From positions 2,931,501 through 2,995,500 of the forward strand of contig NZ_CP048000.1 in NCBI RefSeq assembly GCF_009931695.1: 64,000 nt of DNA, written 5' to 3'. Shown here in pieces: positions 50,131-58,446 of this stretch. The notes below the pieces were generated by a model. That model saw nothing but the letters and a program-made list of their open reading frames with translations, was not told the DNA's origin and made no database searches. Origin of the DNA: Anaerocolumna sedimenticola (lineage in GTDB: Bacteria > Bacillota > Clostridia > Lachnospirales > Lachnospiraceae). The position numbers were made by a program, and so were the translations under genes. Numbering within the stretch: position 1 is the stretch's first letter; the number at the start of each line of letters is the position of its first letter.

Positions 50131-51177
50131 ATGTTAAAAAGGATATATGCTATTGGGTTAGGTATGATAATATTGATTTTATTTACTGCCTGTTCCAATG
50201 AATGGAAAGAAGCAGAGAAACAAGCTTTTAAAATGGACACGATTATGGATATCAAGGCCTATGGCCCTAAAGCAAATAAAGCAATCGATGCTGCTTTTCA
50301 GAGAATTGATGAAATTGAAAAAATGGCCAGCGCTTCTATAGAAACGAGTGATATCAGCATGATAAACAATGCATCCGGTAAAGAGTATGTAAAGGTACAT
50401 CCGGAAATCATAAATATGATTAAAACTTCAATCAAGTATTCAGAGTTAAGTGAAGGAGCCTTTGATATAACAGTCGGTCCCCTGATTAAACTGTGGGGAA
50501 TTGGTACAGAGAACCAGAAAGTACCAACAGATGATGAAATTAAAAAGGTTTTACCACTTGTAGATTATAAAAATATAAGTATTAAAGAATCGGATAACAG
50601 TATAAAGCTGTTAAAAGAGGGAATGTCAGTTGATCTTGGAGGAATAGCCAAGGGATATGCGGCAGACGAAGCAGTAAGGATCTTAAAAGAGTATGGAGTA
50701 AAGAGCGCTATAATAAATCTTGGCGGAAGCAGTGTTTATGCGCTGGGAGAAAAGCAGGACAAATCCTTATGGGCGATTGCCGTACAGCACCCAAGAAAGG
50801 ATGACAATAAAAATTATACGTGTATTATCCGTATGCCGGAACAAGCACTCTCTACCTCCGGTGATTATGAACGGTATTTTATCAAAGACGGTAAAAGGTA
50901 TCATCATATATTAAATCCATTTACCGGTTATCCGGCAGATGCGAAAGTGATGAGCGATACTATTGTAATCAGCAGTGATATACCAAACTGCAATATGTTG
51001 GCGGATATCCTGACAAAGGTTACTTTTGTATCCGGAATGGAGAAAGGGTTTAAGATTATAAATGGTATACAGGGAGTGGAATGTATCGCTGTTACAACCG
51101 ATTATAAAATTTATAAATCTTCCGGCTGGAAAGAAGAAATGGAAGATATCAGTCCTGAATTTACTTTAACCAATTAA
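50131..51177 (+). CDS. apbE: FAD:protein FMN transferase (ApbE), lipoprotein
   Basis: A 348-aa extracytoplasmic enzyme that attaches FMN to a Thr or Ser of target proteins using FAD and Mg2+. The signal peptide ends in the lipobox LFTAC (Cys21), so it is a lipoprotein. Catalytic motifs: MSVDLGGIAKGYAADEA, IINLGGSSVYALG, STSGDYERYFIKDGKRYHHI followed by LNPFTGYPA, and SDTIVIS. GGAGGA precedes the ATG. Its usual clients are RnfG/NqrC-type or flavin reductase proteins; none is encoded here, but two NapH-like ferredoxin proteins (22525, 54084) suggest a shared extracytoplasmic electron-transfer theme. Confidence 0.93.
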   Translation: MLKRIYAIGLGMIILILFTACSNEWKEAEKQAFKMDTIMDIKAYGPKANKAIDAAFQRIDEIEKMASASIETSDISMINNASGKEYVKVHPEIINMIKTSIKYSELSEGAFDITVGPLIKLWGIGTENQKVPTDDEIKKVLPLVDYKNISIKESDNSIKLLKEGMSVDLGGIAKGYAADEAVRILKEYGVKSAIINLGGSSVYALGEKQDKSLWAIAVQHPRKDDNKNYTCIIRMPEQALSTSGDYERYFIKDGKRYHHILNPFTGYPADAKVMSDTIVISSDIPNCNMLADILTKVTFVSGMEKGFKIINGIQGVECIAVTTDYKIYKSSGWKEEMEDISPEFTLTN

Positions 51178-51415
51178 TAAAATCAGTATTGAATTTTTAT
51201 AATTCCTTAATGTAAAATATAGAAAGTAACTCTATATTCCAGGTACAAGTTAAGTATAATGAAATTTGTAACAACCTATTATAGAAAAATATTGGATTAA
51301 TTTTGAAAGTTATGTTATACTTGTTTTATATAAAAAATTTTTAAGGAGGTGGCTTGCATGAGAAGCTTTGATTGTATCAGTTATGGCAGCAATATATATT
51401 GGGAGGGAATGCTAT

Positions 51416-51679
51416 TTGAAATACAAAAAAGGTGCAGATGTATTGCCGGACCGCCTGTTGAAAGAAATACAGGAATATGTGGAAGGATCCCTGATCTATA
51501 TTCCTAAAAAAAGCAATAAGGCAGGCTGGGGCTACTTAAGCGGTACCCGTCAATTTATTGATATTAGGAATAAAAAGATAAAGTTACAATTTGAACAGGG
51601 AGATTCAGTGAAAGAACTGGCAGAACGATTTCATCTTGGTGAAGATACCATACGTAAAATTATTTATAAAAAAGCATGA
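51416..51679 (+). CDS. CD3324-family small DNA-binding-like protein, second copy
   Basis: An 87-aa paralogue of the protein at 11202-11459: KYKKGADVLPDRLLKEIQEY, IYIPKK, GTRQFIDIRNKKIKLQFEQG, and the C-terminal HTH VKELAERFHLGEDTIRKIIY. The start is TTG 51416 with GGGAGGG at 51401-51407; the frame is open further upstream without a ribosome site. Monocistronic. The HTH suggests DNA binding; the role is unknown. Confidence 0.8.
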   Translation: MKYKKGADVLPDRLLKEIQEYVEGSLIYIPKKSNKAGWGYLSGTRQFIDIRNKKIKLQFEQGDSVKELAERFHLGEDTIRKIIYKKA

Positions 51680-51776
51680 AAATTAGTAAGTAAAACATAA
51701 TTAAGTAAATAATAAGAAAAAATAAATATAACGGTTCAATTCCTTTTCTTCTTTCTTAAACTGTGAGATAATACAT

Positions 51777-51788
51777 TTGACCGGTCAA
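51777..51788. promoter_or_regulatory. Orphan palindromic operator TTGACCGGTCAA
   Basis: A perfect 12-bp palindrome of TetR-operator style directly after a GATAAT -10-like box. No TetR gene follows; only a nine-codon ORF and a terminator-like hairpin do. Confidence 0.5.
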
Positions 51789-51852
51789 TTAAGTTTGAAA
51801 GGGGATGGTTAGATTGAAAAACTTAGAGGTGTTTGACTTTTAATACCCTAAA

Positions 51853-51905
51853 AGGAGTGTCGCGAAATAGCTGATTTTTAGTTATGGAGCGATGCTCCTC
51901 TTCTT
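51853..51905 (+). terminator. Terminator-like hairpin
   Basis: AGGAG and TCGC pair with GCGA and CTCCT around a 2-base internal loop, with ATAGCT/AGTTAT inside, followed by CTTCTTTTT. Confidence 0.65.
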
Positions 51906-52095
51906 TTTGTACATTTGTTTCACAAACAGGATACTCAAAAAAATGTATATGTTCCTGCAATTTGTTAATTACATCCAAAAGTACATTTATTTCTTTCGTC
52001 ATTGATGTTATAATAAAGCTTAATCATGTGGTTAAAATGCTTTATTTTTATTCCACTTAAGTAAAGAAAATAGAAAATTAAATGGGAGAATAGTT

Positions 52096-53279
52096 ATGTT
52101 TGATTTAACAGAAAGTGACCAGTTAAAGAAAGTATTAAGAAACAGTATCAATCAAAAGGAGATAGCCGGTGGTAATTTATTGGTTATAAAAGAAGGAAAA
52201 GAAATCTTTTATCATGAGGATGGTTTTGCGGATATTGATGCTAAAACACCCATTAAAAGAGATTCCATTTTTCGATTATATTCCATGAGTAAACCGGTGA
52301 CAGCGGCGTCAGTAATGATTCTCCTGGAACGCGGGGTGATAGACCTTTATGAACCTGTCAGTAAGTATCTGCCCGGTTTTAAAAATCAAATGGTGGTTAG
52401 CAACGATAAGCTGATTCCAGCAGAACGGGAAGTGACTATAAAAGATCTCCTTTCCATGACTTCCGGTTTGGTTTATGGAGGAGCGGACCAGGCAGGACAG
52501 GATACGGAAAACTTATTTAAAGAGATAGATGACAGGCTGTTTAGTGATTCACCTATGAGTACGATAGAAGTGATAAATAAATTGGGCAGGTGCCCCTGGC
52601 TTATCAACCGGGTTCTTTCTGGCAGTACGGGACTTCCGCTGATGTATTAGGTGCCGTTGTAGAAGTAGCAAGTGGTAAGTTCTTCGGAGAATTTTTAAAG
52701 AAAGAGATATTTGAACCTCTTGGAATGATGGATACCGGATTTTGGGTTCAACCGGACAAAAGAAGCAGACTTGTAAAGACTTATGCAAATAACGGTGAGG
52801 GCGGATTAAAACTTTATACCGGTAATCATTTGGGGATAATCCAGCAGATGGACAGAGAGCCTGCTTTTGAGTCCGGGGGTGCCGGTCTGGCTTCGACTAT
52901 AGATGACTATGGGAAGTTTGTGAATATGCTTATGAATGAGGGCAGCTTAAATGGTGTATCTATATTAAAGCCGAGAACTGTCAAATATTTAACCTCAGCC
53001 ACTTTAAATGCAGCGCAGCAGAGAGGTTTTGATCTCTGGCAGACTTTATGCGGACATAGCTATGGTAATTTAATGCGTGTAATGACAGACTGCAGTAAAG
53101 CCGGGGATATCGGGTGCCTTTCCGAATATGGATGGGATGGCTGGCTTGGAGCTTATTTCTGCAATTGTCCCAAGGAGAAATTAACCATTCTTTTTATGAT
53201 GCAGAAAACGGATACGGGGACAACCTCACTTACCAGAAAGCTTCGTAATATTATTTTAAGTTCTAAGGAGATAGTGTGA
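52096..53279 (+). CDS. Serine beta-lactamase-like hydrolase (class C/PBP4* type), frameshifted
   Basis: Read as one gene broken at the C4 run 52593-52596. Part one from ATG 52096 has the nucleophile motif FRLYSMSKPVTAAS (S-x-x-K). Adding one C gives GRCPLAYQPGSFWQYGTSAD, which supplies the second motif (Y-G-T), and the frame runs to 53279 with HSYGNLMRV and SEYGWDGWLGAYFCNCP. The repaired protein is about 394 aa, normal for esterase/beta-lactamase-like serine hydrolases (EstB/PBP4*). No signal peptide, so an intracellular esterase is likelier than antibiotic resistance. As written the product is truncated at 184 aa; the break is one of five similar homopolymer losses here. Confidence 0.8.
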
Positions 53280-53307
53280 ATAGTCTCGCAAAAAAATGCG
53301 AGCCATT
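53272..53307 (+). repeat. 36-bp direct repeat, copy 1
   Basis: It starts TAGTGTGAATAGTCTCGCAA and ends GCGAGCCATT; identical to 53364-53399. It contains the hairpin CTCGCA/TGCGAG and overlaps the stop of the hydrolase gene. A second hairpin, GAAGAATAGC/GCTATTCTTC, follows at about 53310-53335. Confidence 0.9.
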
Positions 53308-53363
53308 AGAAGAATAGCAAAAGCAGCTATTCTTCAGGATTTATGCCAGGAAAGCATGGGTGT

Positions 53364-53399
53364 TAGTGTGAATAGTCTCGCAAAAAAATGCGAGCCATT
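53364..53399 (+). repeat. 36-bp direct repeat, copy 2
   Basis: Identical to 53272-53307, 92 bp downstream. It is followed by an imperfect GC-rich stem (GCTGACGCCC ... GGGTATCGGCAGC, about 53403-53433) directly before the ribosome site of the GNAT gene at 53447. Confidence 0.9.
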
Positions 53400-53446
53400 T
53401 GTGCTGACGCCCAAATTCGCGGGTATCGGCAGCATGGAGGATTTAT

Positions 53447-53998
53447 ATGATTATAGATAAAAAGGAATATCATATTCATGGTTTAAACTATGTGATACGG
53501 TCTGCCATGCAATCGGATGCAAAACAATTATCCGGGCTGAGAGTGCAGATTGATGGAGAAACTGAGAATCTGGACCGGGAAAAAGGGGAAGCCTTTATTG
53601 ATGAAGAAGATTTTAAGCAGTTAATAAAAGAGGATAGTGAGAAAGCCAGAAATCTGTTTTTGGTTGCCGAAGCAGATAATAAATTAGTTGGTTTCTCAAG
53701 ATGCGAGGGTAATTATCTGAAACGTTTTTCACATAAAGTAGAATTCGGAATATGTATTCTTAAAGAATTCTGGGGGTATAAAATAGGGAAAAATCTTTTA
53801 AATGAATCTATCAATTGGGCTGATTCCAACCATATTAAGAAAATGACCTTAAATGTTTTAGAAACCAATGAAAAGGCAATTTCCCTATATAAAAGATTGG
53901 GTTTTGAAGTAGAAGGAATATTAAGAAAAGATAAGATTTTATCGGACGGTAAGTACTATGATACGGTCATTATGGGCAGATTTTTAGATAATCAATAA
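53447..53998 (+). CDS. GNAT-family N-acetyltransferase (RimJ/SpeG-like)
   Basis: A 183-aa acetyltransferase. The acetyl-CoA region reads VEFGICILKEFWGYKIGKNL (x-x-W-G-x-K-I-G loop), then KMTLNVLETNEKAISLYKRL and GFEVEGILRKDKI, the pattern of RimI/SpeG-type GNATs. ATG 53447 follows GGAGG at 53436-53440. The 36-bp repeat and GC-rich stem form its leader. The acceptor is unknown. Confidence 0.87.
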   Translation: MIIDKKEYHIHGLNYVIRSAMQSDAKQLSGLRVQIDGETENLDREKGEAFIDEEDFKQLIKEDSEKARNLFLVAEADNKLVGFSRCEGNYLKRFSHKVEFGICILKEFWGYKIGKNLLNESINWADSNHIKKMTLNVLETNEKAISLYKRLGFEVEGILRKDKILSDGKYYDTVIMGRFLDNQ

Positions 53999-54027
53999 TT
54001 TTTATAACAATCAGGGATGCATTAAAT

Positions 54028-54060
54028 TAGAGGGCAGGAATATTCATTCTGCCCTCCTGT
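54028..54060. terminator. Bidirectional terminator
   Basis: GAGGGCAG (54030-54037) pairs with CTGCCCTC (54049-54056), 11-base loop, between the convergent GNAT and NapH-like genes. Confidence 0.8.
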
Positions 54061-54083
54061 TCTAAACTTCTTGAATCAAAATT

Positions 54084-54815
54084 TCATATATTCTGTTTGA
54101 ATGTTAATCTTATGGCCTTTTTCGGGCAGTTATCGACACATTCTCCGCAAAGTATACATTCTGCATTATCCAGCTTATTTGCTTGTACCATCCGGGCTAC
54201 TTCAAGACTCATTGGGCAATTTTTAGAGCATATACCGCAATTCACACAGTTTGATGGAGTAGAATCCAGGTGAAGGGAGGGAAAATGTAGTTTATTTTTC
54301 AGTTTTGTCCCTATAATCATAAAAGGGGCCATCCAGCAGATGGAATGACACATACCCCGGCGCCCCAGTGTAAGTGCAAGCAAAGTAATAAGTATTACTA
54401 CTAAGTAGTATGTAATTAATCCCGGCAGACTGGAAGCTGAAATACCATGGTCGGTCATATAAAAGAAATTAACGGATTTAATTCCGCCTGCTGACAGAAA
54501 GGAAAGAACAATTCCAATCAGCCAGGGAACCCAGATCATAAATTTAATCCGGTCTATTTTCTTGCCGTTTACTTTTTTATCAACCGCTGACATACAACAT
54601 TCCTGAAGTCCACCGGCAGGGCATAACCATCCACAGAAAGCTCTTCCAAAAATCAGTGATAAAATAAATAAAGCTGCAAAAAAAATCAAACTTCCGGTAA
54701 TAATACCTGCAAAACCACCCTGTATAATCAGATAGGGGGATAAGTAATAGAGGGTAACCGGAAATAATAAAAAGGAAAGAAGTAAAAATAATTTTCGTAT
54801 TTTCTGACGTTTCAT
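54084..54815 (-). CDS. NapH-like membrane 4Fe-4S protein, second copy
   Basis: A 243-aa membrane protein with about four to five hydrophobic segments, the motif FGRAFCGWLCPAGGLQE after helix 2, GRRGMCHSICWMAP, and two 4Fe-4S sites at the C-terminus (CVNCGICSKNCP and CILCGECVDNCP). It is shorter than the protein at 22525 and closer to the YccM/NapH core. GAAAGGA precedes ATG 54815; the frame is open 12 codons further. It has its own dyad-regulated promoter at 54866. Electron donor and acceptor are unknown. Confidence 0.87.
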   Translation of the reverse strand: MKRQKIRKLFLLLSFLLFPVTLYYLSPYLIIQGGFAGIITGSLIFFAALFILSLIFGRAFCGWLCPAGGLQECCMSAVDKKVNGKKIDRIKFMIWVPWLIGIVLSFLSAGGIKSVNFFYMTDHGISASSLPGLITYYLVVILITLLALTLGRRGMCHSICWMAPFMIIGTKLKNKLHFPSLHLDSTPSNCVNCGICSKNCPMSLEVARMVQANKLDNAECILCGECVDNCPKKAIRLTFKQNI

Positions 54816-54865
54816 AAGCAGATTCCTTTCTTTTGATGAAGTAATAAACATTTATTTTTAATTTA

Positions 54866-54898
54866 ACTATATCATCTTGATATAGATATGTCAAGATG
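54866..54898 (-). promoter_or_regulatory. Promoter of the NapH-like gene with overlapping dyad
   Basis: On the minus strand TTGACA (54894-54889), 17 bp, TATAGT (54871-54866). CATCTTGA (54873-54880) and TCAAGATG (54891-54898) form a perfect dyad covering the -35 and the spacer, the position of a repressor site. Confidence 0.8.
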
Positions 54899-55008
54899 GA
54901 GGTTATTCCGTATAAAATAATTTGTATTAACGTTTATTTCCGGTAGATAATAAGTTATAATTATAATTAGTAAATTATTTTTGTGAATCGGGACAGGGAG
55001 GGAAACGG

Positions 55009-56508
55009 ATGCTTTTCAAAAGAAAACTGAGAATTTATTATGTCGGGATGATAACCGTTGTAATTATACTTTTATCCACCGCCTGCTCCAATAAAGAATA
55101 CAAGAAAGAAGAAGCTACAGCTCCAGATAATATCAATTTGAACGGAACCAATTTTGAAAACATTAAATTACCGGAAAATTATAATATTAAGCAATATGCA
55201 GGAATTACTCTTAATTTTATAGTGGAGAATAATCTGTATGCCAATATCCTAACACATGAAAGTGAGGAATTCTCAGAAGTAACGGGTATTAATATAAATA
55301 TACGGCCCGTAGATTTTGATACACTGATACAGAAAGTAAACCTGGATTTTATTACCCAGGCTGGCAAATATCAATTAGTTTATGTAGATCCATATCAGAC
55401 ATTAAATCGTTTTTATAATTACCTTGAAGTTTTAAATCCTTATAATTTGGCTCAGGGGCAGCCGCATATGGAAGATTTTATGAGTGATTTTATTGATTTT
55501 CAGACGGAGGTATGCTCTTATTTTTTAAATAAAGACCAGGTCTATGCAATTCCTTTTGACAGTACTACTATGATTATGTTTTATAGAAGGGATATATTTG
55601 AGCGTTATAAAGAACAAATGAAAAAGGAACTGGGTTACGTTCCGGTGCCGGGGGCAGCGGATTTTACCTGGGAAAGGTATTGTGAAGTGGCTGAGTGGAT
55701 TAATGAAAATGTTCCTGATGAAGAAGTAAAATATGGGAGCGGTTTAATGGCTCAGGAGCATAATTCTATTTTCTGTGAATTTTCCAATATATTGGCTGCA
55801 TATGGCGGGGATTATTTCCTGGACGAAAATATTAATACAGTAGGTACACCGCGCTATAAACTGGTTAATGCATTAAATAACAATTTTATTCAGGCGTTGG
55901 ATGTATATAAGAAAGTTGCAAGTGTTTCAGCTCCGGAAAGTGTAAATTGGAACTGGGCAGATTCTGCGAATGCATTTCGAAACGGTGAAATTGCGATGAT
56001 GGCAAATTGGGATGAAAATTATACTTATTTAGAAGATTCCGTACTTTCAAAAGTTGCAGGCAAAGTAGGGTATTCCATATTACCTTACGGGGATGAGAAA
56101 AGCAGTAATATATACGGCGGCTCCGGGATTGGTATTAATAAATATGCAACGGAAACAGAGAAAGAGGCAGCCTGGTTATATATTGTATGGGCAACTTCCA
56201 AGGACATGCAGTTAAAGGTATTGAGACATCCGGAAGGAGGAAGTCTTCCAACAAGGAATTCGGCATACGAAGAAATAAAAAAACAACAGCAGAATGAATT
56301 CGATACAAATGCGGACACAGAAACTATGAAAAATTTTATGAATGCGGTGCAAACTGCCTGGAATCCAGAGAATATTTATCTAAGACCTAAAACCTCTGAT
56401 TTTTATGACGTAGAAAAAAATCTGATTCATAATTTACATCAAATGTTAGTCAGTAATCTGGACAGCCATGAAGTAAGAATGAAAATATATACGGATTTGA
56501 AGCAATAA
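55009..56508 (+). CDS. Extracellular solute-binding lipoprotein next to a two-component system
   Basis: A 499-aa family 1 binding protein. The signal peptide ends LLSTACSN, lipidated Cys about 26. Residues 60-460 show the fold: ITLNFIVENNLYANILTHES, YQLVYVDPYQTLNRFYNYLE, YAIPFDSTTMIMFYRRDIFE, GGSGIGINKYATETEKEAAW. GGGAGGG precedes ATG 55009. No permease of the MalF/G type lies next to it; instead the next two genes are a YesM-like kinase and a YesN-like regulator. It may serve as ligand receptor for that kinase, or supply a transporter encoded elsewhere. Confidence 0.88.
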   Translation: MLFKRKLRIYYVGMITVVIILLSTACSNKEYKKEEATAPDNINLNGTNFENIKLPENYNIKQYAGITLNFIVENNLYANILTHESEEFSEVTGININIRPVDFDTLIQKVNLDFITQAGKYQLVYVDPYQTLNRFYNYLEVLNPYNLAQGQPHMEDFMSDFIDFQTEVCSYFLNKDQVYAIPFDSTTMIMFYRRDIFERYKEQMKKELGYVPVPGAADFTWERYCEVAEWINENVPDEEVKYGSGLMAQEHNSIFCEFSNILAAYGGDYFLDENINTVGTPRYKLVNALNNNFIQALDVYKKVASVSAPESVNWNWADSANAFRNGEIAMMANWDENYTYLEDSVLSKVAGKVGYSILPYGDEKSSNIYGGSGIGINKYATETEKEAAWLYIVWATSKDMQLKVLRHPEGGSLPTRNSAYEEIKKQQQNEFDTNADTETMKNFMNAVQTAWNPENIYLRPKTSDFYDVEKNLIHNLHQMLVSNLDSHEVRMKIYTDLKQ

Positions 56509-56563
56509 AAATTAAATTAACAGGATTCGGGTGTCAAAAGCCAATTTTAGCCTTTGAAGCCAG

Positions 56564-56632
56564 ATTCAGTTCTGAAATTGTATTACTTGCACGGTATATA
56601 AATACAATAATTCAGTTTCGAAATTACCTATG
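56564..56632 (+). repeat. Dispersed repeat copy upstream of the histidine kinase gene
   Basis: ATTCAGTTCTGAAATTGT to AGTTTCGAAATTACCT matches 46465-46530 closely (about 85 percent by eye). It fills the gap between the binding-protein and kinase genes. Confidence 0.8.
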
Positions 56633-56660
56633 GATAATTAACATAACGGGGAGACGAACA

Positions 56661-58427
56661 GTGAAAAAAATAAAATTTTATAATGCACTAAGGGTCAAGC
56701 TTGGTATGTTTGCCATTATTCTAATTGCAATTCCGGTAATAGTAATTGCCATATCTTATTCCAAAACGGTGAAAAAGATAATCCAAAATAAATACACGGA
56801 ATCGGAAACCCAATCGGTTTACGAAGCAGGAGAGAAAATTGATTTTTTACTGGATGACCTGGAGGAGTTTTCTACACTTATTATCTCAAACAGTACTTTG
56901 CTTAAAATGCTGGAGCATCAGAAGCAATATTCACAGGATGAGTTTAATAATGTATTAAGGACGTTCATAACATCAAGAGATGATATTGAAGCCATCGATT
57001 TGATTCTGGATCACAAGTATTATTCTGCCGGTGTCAATAAAATAGGAACTGCGGTTCAGATAAGCTCCGAACTGGCTAAATCAACCGGACAGCCCATATG
57101 GCTGCCTACCACTCATAAGTTAATTGAAATCCTGTCCGGAAAGTTTGATAAGTTATATTTTACTCTGGGACGTAAAGTCATAGATTTTAACACACTAAAA
57201 GATTATGGATATTTACGTTTTGATTTAGAGGAAGCTATACTGCAAAATGCTTATTCCGGGTTGGTGGAAAACGGTCCTGAAGAAGATACCGAAGTATTTA
57301 TATGTGATAACAGGGGCAGAATTATAAGTCATCCTAATAAGATACGGATAGGGCAATCCATTAAGGAAGAACCTTATGCCAATCAGGTAATGGGGGATAA
57401 GGACGGGCATAATTATGTACTTTATAAAACAGGTACGGATCAGATAGCTATTTATTCCACAATACAAAGCAACGGCTGGAAGATAATTAAGACGCTGTCT
57501 ACTAATTATCTTTATCAGGAGATTAATCAGATTCAAACCTACCTGATATTGGGAGGGGTTATCTATGTAGCGGTTATTCTTCTTTTTATGCTCATATTTT
57601 CCATCCGGTATACGGAACCTATGATGAAGATGATGGCGGTTATAAAAAAGGTAGAACAGGGAGATTTAACGGCCAGAACGGAAATCCAGTCAAAGGATGA
57701 GGTGGGACAGCTAGGAATCAGTTTAAATAATATGATTGGAGAAATGCAGGTACTTATCGACAAATTAGTAAAAGAGGAGCAGGAGAAAAAAGAAGTGGAA
57801 TTAGAAGCACTTCACGCACAGATCAATCCTCATTTTTTATATAATACCTTAAATACTATTAAATGGATGGCTAAAATACAAGGGAATACCAGTGTAAGCA
57901 AATCCATCACGGCTTTGATTAAATTGCTGCGTATCAGTACCAATCTGGGCAGAGATATGATTACTCTCAGGGAAGAGTTAGATTACGTTGAAAACTATAT
58001 TATTATACAGAAACTGCGCTTTAATCAGGCAATTAGTTTTTCCAGGTCAATTGAGGAGGAATGTCTTGATTTATCTGTTCCGAAATTAATATTGCAGCCA
58101 ATTGTTGAAAACTCCATTATTTATGGATTAACAGATGAAAGACAGGAAATCGATATTAAGATATCCGGTTTTATCAGCGATAACCGGCTTATCATAGAAA
58201 TTCAGGATGATGGACCTGGTATTGAAGAAGAGGTTCTAAATAAAATTTTATCAAATTCCACAGATAAAAATAAATTCAGTAAAGTAGGCCTCAACAATGT
58301 TAATCACAGGATCCGTTTATATTGCGGTAATGAGTATGGAATAAATATTAAAACAAAATTGGGAGAAGGTACGCTGGTACAGGTCATATTATCTGTAAGT
58401 AAAATGGAGACTGCTCCTGTACCTTAG
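56661..58427 (+). CDS. YesM-type sensor histidine kinase
   Basis: A 588-aa membrane kinase. Transmembrane helix 1 is at about residues 12-30, an extracellular sensor (about 30-295) follows, then helix 2 (LILGGVIYVAVILLFMLIFS), a HAMP domain (VIKKVEQGDLTARTEIQSKD), a His_kinase domain with ALHAQINPHFLYNTLNTIKW (phosphorylated His) and an HATPase (IVENSIIYGLTD; DDGPGIEEEVL; KVGLNNVNHRI). This is the LytS/YesM class common in sugar sensing. The start is GTG 56661 with GGGGAG upstream. It is paired with the regulator 20 bases downstream; the ligand may arrive via the binding protein at 55009. Confidence 0.92.
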   Translation: MKKIKFYNALRVKLGMFAIILIAIPVIVIAISYSKTVKKIIQNKYTESETQSVYEAGEKIDFLLDDLEEFSTLIISNSTLLKMLEHQKQYSQDEFNNVLRTFITSRDDIEAIDLILDHKYYSAGVNKIGTAVQISSELAKSTGQPIWLPTTHKLIEILSGKFDKLYFTLGRKVIDFNTLKDYGYLRFDLEEAILQNAYSGLVENGPEEDTEVFICDNRGRIISHPNKIRIGQSIKEEPYANQVMGDKDGHNYVLYKTGTDQIAIYSTIQSNGWKIIKTLSTNYLYQEINQIQTYLILGGVIYVAVILLFMLIFSIRYTEPMMKMMAVIKKVEQGDLTARTEIQSKDEVGQLGISLNNMIGEMQVLIDKLVKEEQEKKEVELEALHAQINPHFLYNTLNTIKWMAKIQGNTSVSKSITALIKLLRISTNLGRDMITLREELDYVENYIIIQKLRFNQAISFSRSIEEECLDLSVPKLILQPIVENSIIYGLTDERQEIDIKISGFISDNRLIIEIQDDGPGIEEEVLNKILSNSTDKNKFSKVGLNNVNHRIRLYCGNEYGINIKTKLGEGTLVQVILSVSKMETAPVP

Positions 58428-58446
58428 AAAGCTAGGGTGTTTAACT

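Larger units (their letters stand above)
51680..52095. other. Intergenic region with orphan operator, nine-codon ORF and hairpin
   Basis: A 416-bp gap. It contains GATAAT (51767-51772), the palindrome at 51777-51788, a ribosome site with a 9-codon ORF (TTG 51814 to TAA 51843) and a hairpin at 51853-51905. The right part to 52095 shows only the promoter-like upstream sequence of the beta-lactamase-like gene. Confidence 0.55.

Noticed and set aside
51853..51905. Riboswitch
   Set aside because: The hairpin has no conserved aptamer features that I can recognise and ends in a T-rich run like a terminator.
52096..53279. Beta-lactam resistance gene
   Set aside because: The serine hydrolase has no signal peptide and belongs to the broad esterase/PBP4*-like group, so resistance is not supported.
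53272..53399. CRISPR array or attachment sites
   Set aside because: Two copies only, 92 bp apart, with hairpins and no integrase nearby.
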